DNA of 64,000 nt from Nostoc sp. CMAA1605 (GTDB taxonomy: Bacteria > Cyanobacteriota > Cyanobacteriia > Cyanobacteriales > Nostocaceae): the NCBI RefSeq assembly GCF_021596505.1, contig NZ_PJIZ01000032.1, positions 1 to 64,000 on the forward strand. Reading direction: 5' to 3'. Each line of letters opens with the position of its first letter. Position 1 is the first letter of the stretch. Both the position numbers and the translations under genes were made by a program. The notes under the pieces are model-generated. The model searched no databases, was not told the origin of the DNA, and saw only the letters and a list, made by a program, of their open reading frames with translations. This document shows, one piece after another, positions 9,060-17,820 of this stretch.

Positions 9060-9881
9060 ATGCTACAAAAACAAGATTTACGCAACTATTATGCAGAGCA
9101 AATTTTCAATAAGCTCACAACATATAAGTCAGTTTTAAAAGCAGAATTTGCCATTACTGACAGGATTAATAGTTGCTATATAGACAATTTATTAAATGAA
9201 GACGAGGTTATTGAAATCTATAAAGCCTTTCCTCATAAAGAGGAATTATTGCAGCTTAAAGATATCAGAGAACATAAATATGTAGGCATCCAGTTGAATA
9301 AATACAATCCAATTCTGGAAGAAATCATCTATGCCTTCCAGGACAAGAGAATTGTAGATTTAATCGCAGACATCACAGGCTTTGAAAAACTCACGGCTGA
9401 TGAATATCTCTATGCTGCTGGTTTTAGCCTGATGGAATACGGTTGCTTTCTCAATCCTCATCTGGATAATTCCCATGATAAAGATATTAAGAACTATCGA
9501 GTTTTGAACTTACTATATTACGTAACTCCAGATTGGCAAGAAAGTTATGGTGGTAACTTGGAACTTTGGGATCGAGGGTTAAAACAACCTGCTAGAACTA
9601 TCCACAGTAAATTTAATCGCCTAGTAATTATGGTGACAAATCGGACTTCTTTACACTCTGTTAGTCCGATTAATCATCATGGACGGCGTTGTTGTGTATC
9701 CAACTATTACTTTTCACCAACACCAGCCACACCAGAAAAATATTATCACGTCACTTCTTTTAGGGGTCGTCCAGAACAACAACTCAGAGATGTCGTTTTA
9801 CGAGGAGACGCTACTTTACGGAATATGGTGCGGAAGATTTTTAAGAATAAACTCAAGAAACCTCATTTCTATCAGAAATAG
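9060..9881 (+). CDS. 2-oxoglutarate/Fe(II)-dependent oxygenase
   Basis: A 273-residue oxygenase of the prolyl-hydroxylase-like 2OG-Fe(II) superfamily, which couples decarboxylation of 2-oxoglutarate to hydroxylation of a substrate. The iron ligands are visible as H134 and D136 (HLD) and distal H199 (SLHSVSP), with R209 or R210 as the 2OG carboxylate-binding Arg in HGRRCCVSNYYFSP. The double-stranded beta-helix core spans about 115-220. Members with this architecture hydroxylate proteins or glycan-linked substrates. It is preceded by a 306-base divergent promoter region and lies near polysaccharide genes. The substrate is unknown. Confidence 0.85.
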   Translation: MLQKQDLRNYYAEQIFNKLTTYKSVLKAEFAITDRINSCYIDNLLNEDEVIEIYKAFPHKEELLQLKDIREHKYVGIQLNKYNPILEEIIYAFQDKRIVDLIADITGFEKLTADEYLYAAGFSLMEYGCFLNPHLDNSHDKDIKNYRVLNLLYYVTPDWQESYGGNLELWDRGLKQPARTIHSKFNRLVIMVTNRTSLHSVSPINHHGRRCCVSNYYFSPTPATPEKYYHVTSFRGRPEQQLRDVVLRGDATLRNMVRKIFKNKLKKPHFYQK

Positions 9882-9905
9882 ACTCGAAATATTAGGAATT
9901 ACGCC

Positions 9906-10070
9906 TGATGTGAGTTAGGAAAACCTTCCATATCCAAAAAGTAGCCGATGCTTGCAGCTAATGAGACTCAGTAGGGGCCGGTTCACCGAGATCATCGTTA
10001 ATTGTTCATGATACTTGATTAACCCGCCCCTACAAATATCTATGGAATTACCCGATTTTAATTCACATTA
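9906..10070. repeat. MITE-like repeat family B, copy 1
   Basis: About 165 bp, with imperfect ends TGATGTGAGTTAG and TTTTAATTCACATTA (inverted) and a central long hairpin (GTAGGGGC... / ...GCCCCTAC, with TGATGATC-like inner arms). It is highly similar along its whole length to 18701-18865, in the same orientation. No coding capacity. Confidence 0.7.
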
Positions 10071-10090
10071 GATAAAAAAATATCCAAACT

Positions 10091-10155
10091 GTAGGGTGTG
10101 TCAGTGTGAGAAAACCTAACTATACCAAGAGGTTATTCATACTGACGCACCCTAC
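10091..10155. repeat. hairpin repeat family D, copy 1
   Basis: Inverted repeat with arms GTAGGGTGTGTCAG and CTGACGCACCCTAC around a 37-base loop. A second copy is at 12864-12929; both are followed by TTGGTGTTC. Likely a mobile or structural intergenic palindrome. Confidence 0.6.
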
Positions 10156-10210
10156 TAAGCTGTTTATTTGGGACAATTGATTTTTTGGTGTTCTCTAATC
10201 TCCCTTAACC

Positions 10211-10238
10211 CTGGGATTGCTTCCCTACACTTCGTTTC
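10211..10238. repeat. dispersed short repeat, inverted partner at 15152
   Basis: The 28 bases beginning CTGGGATTGCTTCCCTACAC are the reverse complement, with about one mismatch, of those at 15152-15178. It is an intergenic dispersed repeat common in this kind of genome. Confidence 0.55.
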
Positions 10239-10290
10239 GGATCGCAATGACATTATCGGCGTTGCGTTCGCCCTGGACTTACGATTTTTC

Positions 10291-10839
10291 CTAATCTTGT
10301 GTAATCTTTCTTTTCTTAATTGATTGGGCTGGATTACCGGCATAAATGGTCATCGGCTCTAAGGATCTGCCAGTTACCGAGCCTAATGCTAAAATAGCCC
10401 CACGACCAACAGTTACACCAGGGCCAATCACAGACTTAGCCGCAATCCAACTACTCTCTTGAATCAGGATGGGGGCTATCATCAATTGGAAATCAGGACG
10501 ACTCCAATCATGATTGCCTGTACACAAATAAACACCTTGAGAGATACAAACATGACTTTCTATGGTGACATGAGCTAAGTTATCTATCCAAGCATCTTCT
10601 CCAATCCATACATAGTCACCCACAGTCAACCGCCAAGGAAACTTGACTCGCACTCCTGGCTTAATCCGCACACCTTGCCCAATTCTTGCACCAAACCACC
10701 GCAACACTAAAACCTTGATGCTTGATATAGGTAACAAATGACTTTCTACTAGAGGCGAACCGAAAAAATACCAAGAAAGTTGTTGCCAAAATGGTACACC
10801 AGGGCTGTATTCACCAACACTGTAGGTATCTAAACGCAT
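10291..10839 (-). CDS. WcaF-like colanic-acid-type acetyltransferase
   Basis: A 182-residue left-handed beta-helix (hexapeptide repeat) acyltransferase of the WcaF/LbH group, which transfers acetyl groups from acetyl-CoA onto sugars of exopolysaccharides. Hexapeptide repeats run from about residue 55 to 165 (RIGQGVRIKPGVRV, then YVWIGEDAWI, VCISQGVYLCTGNHDW, GPGVTVGRGAILALGSV), with the catalytic His in the TGNHDW loop. The C-terminal YAGNPAQSIKKR is typical of the family. There is no signal peptide. Its presence supports the view that this outlying segment contributes decoration enzymes to the polysaccharide made by the main locus. Confidence 0.88.
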   Translation of the reverse strand: MRLDTYSVGEYSPGVPFWQQLSWYFFGSPLVESHLLPISSIKVLVLRWFGARIGQGVRIKPGVRVKFPWRLTVGDYVWIGEDAWIDNLAHVTIESHVCISQGVYLCTGNHDWSRPDFQLMIAPILIQESSWIAAKSVIGPGVTVGRGAILALGSVTGRSLEPMTIYAGNPAQSIKKRKITQD

Positions 10840-10922
10840 AATTTTTCTCGGAAAATCACTGATACTATGAGTGAGAGCCTATCTAACGCCGTGTGCAACT
10901 TTTCTTTCAACCTAACCCCCAA

Positions 10923-10945
10923 CCCCTTCCCTTGTAGGGAAGGGG
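10923..10945. repeat. perfect GC-rich hairpin
   Basis: CCCCTTCCCT, a 3-base loop, then AGGGAAGGGG. This stem-loop is a common dispersed intergenic motif in Nostoc-type genomes. It lies upstream of the WcaF-like gene start. Confidence 0.6.
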
Positions 10946-11015
10946 AGCAAGATTTAAAGCCTCTACGCCACTTGCTTTAAGTCGGGAAACCCGCCCAACG
11001 CAGTGGCTCCTCCTT

Positions 11016-11180
11016 GTAGGCTACGGTGTACACACAAGCGATCGGATAACTATCAGTCCTCTGTTTACCCCACCCTAACCCTCCCCTTGGAAATGGGAGG
11101 GAACTAGATTTTCTTGTTTCCCCCATTTCCAAGGGGAGATTAAGGGGGGTAATTCTACTTGTGTGTACACAGTAGCCTAC
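11016..11180. repeat. MITE-like element with 23-bp terminal inverted repeats
   Basis: The ends 11016-11038 (GTAGGCTACGGTGTACACAC...) and 11158-11180 (...GTGTGTACACAGTAGCCTAC) are inverted repeats with a single mismatch over 23 bp. Inside is a second inverted pair, CTCCCCTTGGAAATGGGAGG against CCCCATTTCCAAGGGGAG. There is no transposase. The long near-perfect ends suggest a recently mobile, non-autonomous element. Confidence 0.7.
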
Positions 11181-11234
11181 TAGTGCATCTGTAAGTAGCA
11201 AATTTATTGATGAAGATGCACTTTATTCCGTACA

Positions 11235-11262
11235 GTAGAGACGTTGCATGCAACGTCTCTAC
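11235..11262. repeat. perfect 28-base palindrome
   Basis: GTAGAGACGTTGCA followed immediately by its reverse complement, with no spacer. This is a widespread intergenic palindrome type in cyanobacteria; no function is evident. Confidence 0.65.
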
Positions 11263-11664
11263 ATCATTCATTCGGCGCAACTTAACAGAGAATTGGTAAT
11301 AAGAACTTATTTATCAAAGTAAACATCAAGTAGGTTGGTTTCCTTGCTTCAACCCAACACCAATATTCATTGTTGAATTTCCGAGATTTATGTTAGGTTG
11401 TGCTGCGCTTAACCCAACATACACCCGATGCACTGATAATTTTATGGAGATTATTATATTTATATATAATATTTATCATAAATACTCTGATTGAGCCTAA
11501 AACCTTTACACTGCAAAGCTTTGGAGACTGTCACCTGTCAACTGCTCAATTAAAACTTTAAATTGTGACACCTCATTAAAACCTCTTATAGAAACACTTA
11601 AGAAAGCTGAACTCTAGCTTTTCTGATTCTTAGCTTTTTCACTAAGACAATTTAAATCCCTGGT

Positions 11665-11688
11665 GCAAAACTTGGGTGAGAGTTTTGC
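11665..11688 (-). terminator. hairpin, possible terminator of PEP-CTERM gene
   Basis: Perfect 8-bp stem GCAAAACT / AGTTTTGC with an 8-base loop, about 75 bases beyond the PEP-CTERM gene's stop. No T-run follows on the minus strand, so only tentative. Confidence 0.4.
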
Positions 11689-11763
11689 GTTTAGCGAGAC
11701 TATCACCGGAACACAAAATAGAATTGATCGTTGTTATTTGATGTTAAGTTAGCTCAAGTGAGT

Positions 11764-12441
11764 TTAAACTTTTGCAAGTTCCTTGTCTTTTTTGGCATAG
11801 CGTTTTTTGAGGAAAGCACCAAAACCAGCACCTAAAGCTAGACCACCCATTGTTAGGGGTTCGGGTACAGCAGTTGCTGTCAAGCTATAGCCTCCAGTAC
11901 CCGAATTAAACTCCCCGGAGATGCGAGCCAAACCAGATGTATTTGTACCAAATGTCCAGTAACCTTCTGCATTGTTAACTGTCATTAGTGATTGTAAACC
12001 TGAACCAGTTCTTACGAATGTAGCAGAAGTCAGATTGAACGTTAGTTGCTGAGGACCTGTTCCATCAAATGTCCGTAACCCAAAATTTAAAAATGGTATT
12101 ACACCACCTGCTGGCAGTTGATATGAATTGAAGGTGCCAACTATCGGTACAGTCTGAGTAGCAAGAAAGTCTAGATTTAAAGCCGAGATGGTAAGCGTGC
12201 CTGTATCAAGCTCAGGGTCAAATTTATCGAATCCTGGCTGTATGTCAGTTACAGACACAGTGTTAAAATTGACAGTGAGATCCTTAGTCGTTGAGTCTTC
12301 AACGCTACTCCATCTACCACCTACACTAACCGAACCAGGAGCAATACTAATTGCCATTGCAGAAGACGGGGCAAAAGCAACAACTGCTGCTGTTGTAGCA
12401 GCAAATGTTGCGCCAAATAAGGCAGATTGAAGATGTTTCAT
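11764..12441 (-). CDS. PEP-CTERM sorting-domain protein
   Basis: Secreted exosortase substrate of 225 residues. Signal peptide about 1-30 (hydrophobic Ala-rich stretch ending SSAMA). The mature part is Ser/Thr/Gly-rich with beta-strand character and few charges, and shows no enzyme motif. The C-terminal sorting signal is complete: VPEP at 192-195, a hydrophobic span (about 196-211) and a basic tail KKRYAKK. In known systems the exosortase cleaves near PEP and frees or anchors the protein at the surface, usually in the polysaccharide matrix. The exosortase at 16122 is the obvious partner. Its tail resembles that of the protein at 19066-19719. Confidence 0.9.
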   Translation of the reverse strand: MKHLQSALFGATFAATTAAVVAFAPSSAMAISIAPGSVSVGGRWSSVEDSTTKDLTVNFNTVSVTDIQPGFDKFDPELDTGTLTISALNLDFLATQTVPIVGTFNSYQLPAGGVIPFLNFGLRTFDGTGPQQLTFNLTSATFVRTGSGLQSLMTVNNAEGYWTFGTNTSGLARISGEFNSGTGGYSLTATAVPEPLTMGGLALGAGFGAFLKKRYAKKDKELAKV

Positions 12442-12969
12442 AAGTTTCTAGTTGATTTTGATGTATCTGGTATGCAAAAGCTGATACAAGAATCAATCAA
12501 TCATGTATAAAATGGCACTTTTGATGCAAGTATCATTTTAATTGCATAAATTAATTGATGTAATACTAGTAACAGTGAATACCATAGTTTCATAACTACA
12601 GTATAATCACAATAGTCACTTGTATAATTCATCAAATCTTTGCAGGAAATAAATATTAAGTTTAATTTATTTTTTAATTCCTAAAAAGAAATTATACATT
12701 TACTCCTATATGAGAATTAAAATATCCAAAATCTTTGTTATTCCTTAACCTTGTTTTGCAAAAATATACTTATAACTTTTCTTGCCCACTTAGTTAAATC
12801 ACTATATATGTACTAAATCAACGTGCGCCTCCAATGGAGACATACGTTAATTTATAATCAAAATGTAGGGTGCGTCAGAAGTAGATATCCCAAGTACACC
12901 AAGAAAATATCTATACTGACGCACCCTAATAAGAGTTAGTATTTGGTGTTCCCTCAAGTCTTGAAGCCG
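12442..12969. other. intergenic region upstream of PEP-CTERM gene
   Basis: No gene seen. It is AT-rich, presumably holding the promoter of the PEP-CTERM gene near 12442-12600, and contains hairpin repeat D copy 2 at 12864-12929. Confidence 0.5.
12864..12929. repeat. hairpin repeat family D, copy 2
   Basis: Arms TGTAGGGTGCGTCAG and CTGACGCACCCTA around a loop of about 37 bases. Same family as 10091-10155. It lies just beyond the 3' end of the CBM6-like gene and could fold at its transcript end. Confidence 0.6.
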
Positions 12970-14829
12970 TTAATTAGGCGCTCTTACCCCATTCGTTCCA
13001 AATGCAGAATAGTCGGCTGTCGGGAAGGCACTGGCATTACCATCTGCCCTATAATGAAATTTCTGAACAGGAACAACTTGCTTCAAAGTAACTCCCAGAT
13101 CAGGAGCAGGTGATGTCCTAGCGTTTTTCCCATAAGCATCCGTATATACTACAGAACTTGGAGAATCATTAAACTGAAGACCTGAAAAGTGAGTATTGGA
13201 ATGCACAGTTCCTCGGAAGGGCGAACGGGGGTCATCCCAGGTAACTCTACTTCCAGCAGCCAGAACTTCTTGACACAAAAGCGTGTTAGCAAGAGGATGG
13301 CTCGAATTATAGCAAGCATCCACCGTTCTACGGATTTTTGTTGAGGATGACGCATCATAAAAACGGGCAGGATTTGTAACATTAAAGTAAAAACTTTTGC
13401 CAGCAAAAGCGGTAAGCCAAAATTCCGTGTTTCTTCTAATAACATCTGAAGATTGTTCCTCTTTTGTACCCCGTAAATAACATTCCGTCGTGGGAATAGC
13501 GCGATGAAAACCCCCGCTTGGCTGGTTAATAGGGTTTGGTGTGATTCCAGGTAGGACTGGGAGGGTACATAACGGAGCTTGAGACTCTATGAACTGTCCA
13601 GGTCTACCAAACAAAGCAAAATGTTTTAAGTTGAAGGGAGCTAGCCCATCACATTTACCAGACGCAAACATTTCATGAGCCGTATTTGTCAGCGCATCTG
13701 GTGAATGTGTACCCATATGTACTTTTAAGCTGACATCACAGGTTTTTGTTTCACTGCTATTGTTGGCGTTGTACATACGCCAGTTATTAGCCACAAGCAC
13801 CTTATGTCCAAAGTGATCTTCATGTCTATGAACAGATGGATTAGATGGATTATTCGCTGCTAATTGCTCGTTAACATAACCAAAAGCTGGCATACCCGCA
13901 ATATTAAATACTTCTGAACTGCGCGGATCATCCCCATGTTCATGACCATATGTACAATAGATATTTGTTTCTGGGTTAAAATCTACAGGCGGATGCCAGG
14001 TGGGGTAAACCTTACCATCCTCGCCTCTTGTCCAATAGGTATCGTGCATCCACTTAGGACATTCCCATGTTTTACCAGGAGACCACATCCCATAGGATTT
14101 AGCCAGAATTTCGGAAACTGCTGGTAGTAGGTCTTTTGTCCGTACTGGTTTACCGGAGATTGCCAATACAGGCGCGCCTTTGTTGACAGCATCTGGTTGG
14201 ACTTTTTGTATCTCGTCAATTTTCTGCACCGTATTCTGCGCCCAAAAAGCAAACCAATTAAAGCGCATCTTGCTGTTAGTTCCTGTAAACCTGATGACAA
14301 GGTTTTGTGTTCCTTTAGCAAGACTGCTATTTAAAGGACATGGAACTGTACGATAAATTGACTCAGAACCGGTACTATTGATGTTACACTTTCCTAATAG
14401 GGTGCCGCTAGCTGACCCACTACGGACTTCAACACCGTTTGTCCCAGAAGGCAAAGCGATACGTAGCATCAATGCTTGCACACCACTGCCTAAATCAAGG
14501 TTGTTATATACCGCATAGTTACCATTTGATGCCTTGGTTAGTTCCTGGGATACTTTGGTGAAACCAACAGAAGATGGATTTTCGCTACGCTCCCAGTAAT
14601 CTCCCCAAACTGTCTCTAAACCAATACGAGAGGCAAAACTGAGCGCGTCTATACGGTGAAATACTGGCCAAGGCACGATCGCACTCGACGGAATTGTAGA
14701 TATAGAGGTTGCTACTTCATATCTCAGTGGCACGTTCACAGGAGTGCGTGCATGGCTAATACCAGAGAAACTCAATAGTAATGCGATCGCAGCATATGCG
14801 AAAAATTTGACAATTGTATTCTTTGTCAT
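12970..14829 (-). CDS. secreted protein with N-terminal CBM6-like domain
   Basis: A 619-residue secreted protein. Signal peptide about 1-28 (ending GISHA). Residues about 40-195 resemble a family 6 carbohydrate-binding module: a beta-sandwich pattern with YAVYNNLDLGSGVQALMLRI, GVEVRSGSASGTLLG and MRFNWFAFW. The remaining 400 residues are not a family I recognise. They hold conserved-looking Cys (about nine) and His/Asp clusters, YGHEHGDD (about 300) and HRHEDHFGH (about 340), that could bind metal. No PEP-CTERM signal. Placed between a PEP-CTERM protein and the exosortase, it may bind or modify the extracellular polysaccharide; enzymatic activity is not demonstrated. Confidence 0.7.
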   Translation of the reverse strand: MTKNTIVKFFAYAAIALLLSFSGISHARTPVNVPLRYEVATSISTIPSSAIVPWPVFHRIDALSFASRIGLETVWGDYWERSENPSSVGFTKVSQELTKASNGNYAVYNNLDLGSGVQALMLRIALPSGTNGVEVRSGSASGTLLGKCNINSTGSESIYRTVPCPLNSSLAKGTQNLVIRFTGTNSKMRFNWFAFWAQNTVQKIDEIQKVQPDAVNKGAPVLAISGKPVRTKDLLPAVSEILAKSYGMWSPGKTWECPKWMHDTYWTRGEDGKVYPTWHPPVDFNPETNIYCTYGHEHGDDPRSSEVFNIAGMPAFGYVNEQLAANNPSNPSVHRHEDHFGHKVLVANNWRMYNANNSSETKTCDVSLKVHMGTHSPDALTNTAHEMFASGKCDGLAPFNLKHFALFGRPGQFIESQAPLCTLPVLPGITPNPINQPSGGFHRAIPTTECYLRGTKEEQSSDVIRRNTEFWLTAFAGKSFYFNVTNPARFYDASSSTKIRRTVDACYNSSHPLANTLLCQEVLAAGSRVTWDDPRSPFRGTVHSNTHFSGLQFNDSPSSVVYTDAYGKNARTSPAPDLGVTLKQVVPVQKFHYRADGNASAFPTADYSAFGTNGVRAPN

Positions 14830-15151
14830 TTAGGAATCCATTTGATTACTGAACTTAACTAATGCAGGCACGAAACAGGTAACACAAAAGAGCGAAGTTA
14901 GAGGTTTAACCAACTTCGGGAAAATCAAATGAGAGTCCTAATATTCCACTGAAATTCAGTAGCATTTGCTAAATCACAACAGGACTAAGCAATACCAGTA
15001 TTCTGGCTGCTACTACGCGTGCTTAATGATTAATGCACGACACACAAGATAATATATTACAAATCGAGGTAATCACCTCAGCATTTCTTTGGATTAGAAG
15101 ATGCTTTATGAAACTTTTGTCTGAAAACTTACATGGACTAAGTATTTACAG

Positions 15152-15178
15152 GAACGAAGTGTAGGGAAGCAATCCCAG
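15152..15178. repeat. dispersed short repeat, inverted partner at 10211
   Basis: GAACGAAGTGTAGGGAAGCA followed by ATCCCAG; near-identical reverse complement of 10211-10238. Confidence 0.55.
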
Positions 15179-15224
15179 TGTCAGGGAAGATCACGCCGCG
15201 ATCGCTCGTTATGACAGAGTTACT

Positions 15225-15338
15225 TTAGAAACTTCTAGAAAATCAACTCTCCAAATTTATCGTCTTCAACACAGATGTTTTCCCCCTGCCCTCTTGCCCT
15301 CAACGTGATAGTATATTTTTTTAATTGGAAGTCCCTTA
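15225..15338. repeat. MITE-like repeat family C, copy 3
   Basis: Starts TTAGAAACTTCTAGAAAAT, has the core TTTTCCCCCTGCCCTC, and ends TTAATTGGAAGTCCCTTA. Shortest full copy of the family; not adjacent to a gene. Confidence 0.6.
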
Positions 15339-16121
15339 TTTTTGCGTAAGTCCTGGAAGCAACTAACTGCACTTTAATTCTGAATGAGGAGCTATATGAG
15401 AATATACTCTAAGATTAAATGAAGATTTGATGAAAAATTTTCAGCAAGTGTTGTATTACTTGTACATTTTATGCAAAGTTATTTACATATACTATGTAGC
15501 TACTAAGGTATAGCAAATTTATGTTAACCCAGTGCATCTGACGAAAAAAATCGATTAAACGTCGAAAATTTCTTGATGGAATGCTGTCTATGGATGTATA
15601 AAATTTAGCTATATTAAGGAGGGCAGTCAGACTCTTTGCAATCTAGGAAATCACTTAAATTATTTCTATGAGTGATAGCATCAGCATCAATTCAAATATC
15701 TAATTGGGATAGTGTTGTATCAAATCTCTAATCCCTCAAAGTGTTTTTAATGACTCGCTTCATTGTAGTGTTTTCCCCTATCGTGTAAGTCTAGTTGGGC
15801 TTCTAACCAACAATATACATATGTTTTGCAAGCCTAAACTGGCTGCGATACATAGTATTATGTATGCAAAAATATTTGCACTCAAAAAAGTATAAATAAA
15901 TCAAATAATTACAGGATTTAGACTATAAATAATGTTTAAACCTGGAAGATTCTTAATATTGCTTTTACTTTGCAATATAGTAGTCATCATGTTTGATTGT
16001 TGAAGTTACTTCTATAGCTAGGAAACTCTTAAAAGCAAAGATGGAATAGAGGTATACTGACTTTGCATAAATCAAATATAACTTCTCTATGTAGTTTGTG
16101 TAAACCTAACTAATTTTTACG

Positions 16122-16985
16122 ATGAAAGCGATGCAAAATAAGTTATCTATATCACTAAAAAGTGTTGAATTATGGTTATTAGGAATAGCTGGGTCATTAA
16201 TAGGAATTAACTTAACACTAGTTGCAAGGAAGGATGATCCAACAAACTTTTACATCAATGCCTTATTTTTGTTAGTGGTATATCTATCGCTCAAAGATAA
16301 GAAACATAAACTAAATTTAAATAGTGATTTTTTCTCTAGCTTGATGGGTGTATTTTTTATAATTGTAATATTTATAATTAGTTTGTTGCAAATAAATATT
16401 GGCATATTATCATTACTCCCACCCTTGATATCTGGCATTGGTCTAGCCCTACTAGCTTCTGGCTATAGAGGACTAAAGCAATACTATCAAGAGTTGTGGC
16501 TCTTGAGTTTTCTAACCATACGATATTTCCTATTGAATTTCCCAATAGATATATCAATTTTAACTGCTAAATTATCTACAGCTATACTTTGGTATACGGG
16601 TTTTAAAGTCAGTCGCTCTGGAATTGTTGTTAATTTGCCTACAGGAAGCATAGAAGTGTATTCTGGTTGTTCTGGAGTAGATATAATCGTAGATTTATTA
16701 AGCCTAGTAGTATTGTTTATTTTTATGTTTGATATTAAGTTAAAGCAGAAAATTATGTTACCAATAATATCTACGACGCTAGGATTTATTGTTAATGGTT
16801 TCAGAGTTGCACTGATGGCTATCTTAGTAGCGCAGGGTGATCAGCAAGCCTTTAAATATTGGCATGAGGGTGATGGCTCTCTGATATTTTCTATGATTGC
16901 TAGTTTCTTCTTATGCTGTTTCTGCTGGTTTCTACTCAGTAGAAATGAACAAGAAAGTAAAAATAACGCAACTTCCTTAAATTAA
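16122..16985 (+). CDS. cyanoexosortase (type A)
   Basis: Polytopic membrane protease/transpeptidase of 287 residues with about eight hydrophobic segments. The exosortase triad is complete: Cys183 in EVYSGCSGVD, Arg228 in NGFRVALMA and His248 in YWHEGDGS. Exosortases recognise PEP-CTERM signals and process secreted proteins at the membrane. The assignment to the cyanoexosortase A subtype rests on the partner gene that overlaps its stop (TAATG, 16983-16987), which resembles cyanoexosortase A system-associated proteins, and on the HpsJ-like gene further down. ATG at 16131 (MQNK) is an alternative start. Its likely substrates are the proteins at 11764 and 19066. Confidence 0.92.
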   Translation: MKAMQNKLSISLKSVELWLLGIAGSLIGINLTLVARKDDPTNFYINALFLLVVYLSLKDKKHKLNLNSDFFSSLMGVFFIIVIFIISLLQINIGILSLLPPLISGIGLALLASGYRGLKQYYQELWLLSFLTIRYFLLNFPIDISILTAKLSTAILWYTGFKVSRSGIVVNLPTGSIEVYSGCSGVDIIVDLLSLVVLFIFMFDIKLKQKIMLPIISTTLGFIVNGFRVALMAILVAQGDQQAFKYWHEGDGSLIFSMIASFFLCCFCWFLLSRNEQESKNNATSLN

Positions 16986-17641
16986 TGTACTGGAAAGAAA
17001 ATCGAATTAAATTTTTAGCTTTAATATTTGGTGCAGGGATATTAGTTTTAGGAAAGTCAATTTTATTTCCTAATCCTGATGAACCTACAGCTAATAATTT
17101 CATTTTCCCTCAAGAAGTACCTTTAGAAGAATGGCAGCCTAGTGTAGTCACACCAGCTAAATCTTTGGTGAAGGACAATCCAGATTTATTGGCGCAAAAA
17201 TATTACAGGTATTCAAAAAATGATTTATCTCTAGATATTGAAATGCGCTATTTACAGAATTTTTATCATGCAGATATTGGGGTATATCTCCAGCGCAATC
17301 TCGGTATCACATCGTCTAGCGTAGTACGTTATCAGAAAGAAGTTGGGTACTACGGATTAGGAGTAGAAAAACAGACAGCTTATCTTAGCACTTGTATAAA
17401 CCCACGAGGAGGTACTACCTTCACTCATCCACAGTTTAGAGATAATCGCTTTTCTCAAGATATCAACCTGAATCGTTTAATACCTATTTTGCTAGGGCAA
17501 GAAGCCCTGCTAGATAAACGCTGTTTGTGGGTATATTTATCGATGCCTTTAAAAAATTCTTCCCCTGAAGAGTCTTACCAAGTATTAGAAAAAGCTTGGT
17601 TCGCATGGTACAAGTGGTGGCAACCACGATTTCCTAAGTAA
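16985..17641 (+). CDS. cyanoexosortase system-associated protein
   Basis: A 218-residue protein with one N-terminal membrane anchor (about residues 8-28) and a periplasmic domain. It follows the exosortase with overlapping stop and start, so the two are translationally coupled. The size, anchor and location match the EpsI-like partner proteins of exosortase loci, and the sequence (RYLQNFYHADIGVYLQRNLG, then a conserved-looking WYKWWQPRF end) suits the cyanoexosortase A-associated family. The biochemical role of such partners is not established. Its stop codon TAA lies in the left end of MITE-like repeat A copy 2, so the C-terminus may have been reset by the insertion. Confidence 0.85.
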   Translation: MYWKENRIKFLALIFGAGILVLGKSILFPNPDEPTANNFIFPQEVPLEEWQPSVVTPAKSLVKDNPDLLAQKYYRYSKNDLSLDIEMRYLQNFYHADIGVYLQRNLGITSSSVVRYQKEVGYYGLGVEKQTAYLSTCINPRGGTTFTHPQFRDNRFSQDINLNRLIPILLGQEALLDKRCLWVYLSMPLKNSSPEESYQVLEKAWFAWYKWWQPRFPK

Positions 17642-17775
17642 GTCGGTGCGACAAAACCAAACTACATTAAGCAATGTAAAAATTGGGAAATTCGTTTTGT
17701 AGTGAGGACTTTAGTCCTCAAATAAGGACTGAAGTCCTCACTACCAACCTTGAATTATTTACACCGTTCTACTTA
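17636..17775. repeat. MITE-like repeat family A, copy 2
   Basis: Left end degenerate (TAAGTAAGTCGGTGCG), right end CGTTCTACTTA intact. The core has the palindrome GAGGACTTTAGTCCTC and its partner AAGGACTGAAGTCCTC. Same orientation as 6483-6666 but lacking that copy's GC-rich insert. It separates the exosortase pair from the HpsJ-like gene. Confidence 0.7.
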
Positions 17776-17820
17776 AACCTTGAGTTTTAACAACCTTAAT
17801 TTTTTAATTACCTGAAACTT

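Larger units (their letters stand above)
11202..11763. other. non-coding region with several palindromes
   Basis: No gene seen. It contains a perfect 28-base palindrome (11235-11262), a near-palindrome ATGTTAGGTT / AACCCAACAT (11390-11420), and a hairpin (11665-11688) downstream of the PEP-CTERM gene. The remainder is AT-rich. Confidence 0.6.
14830..16121. other. 1.3-kb non-coding region upstream of the exosortase operon
   Basis: No convincing gene on either strand. It contains a dispersed short repeat (15152-15178) and MITE-like repeat C copy 3 (15225-15338). The rest (about 15340-16121) is very AT-rich and probably holds the promoter and a long leader for the exosortase operon, but no specific promoter can be fixed. 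Confidence 0.5.

Noticed and set aside
10977..11201. A 74-codon minus-strand ORF
   Set aside because: It is formed by the inverted-repeat element at 11016-11180 and has low-complexity sequence; no gene evidence.
13149..14321. ORFs overlapping the CBM6-like gene in other frames
   Set aside because: Shadows of the long real frame; no start signal or family resemblance.
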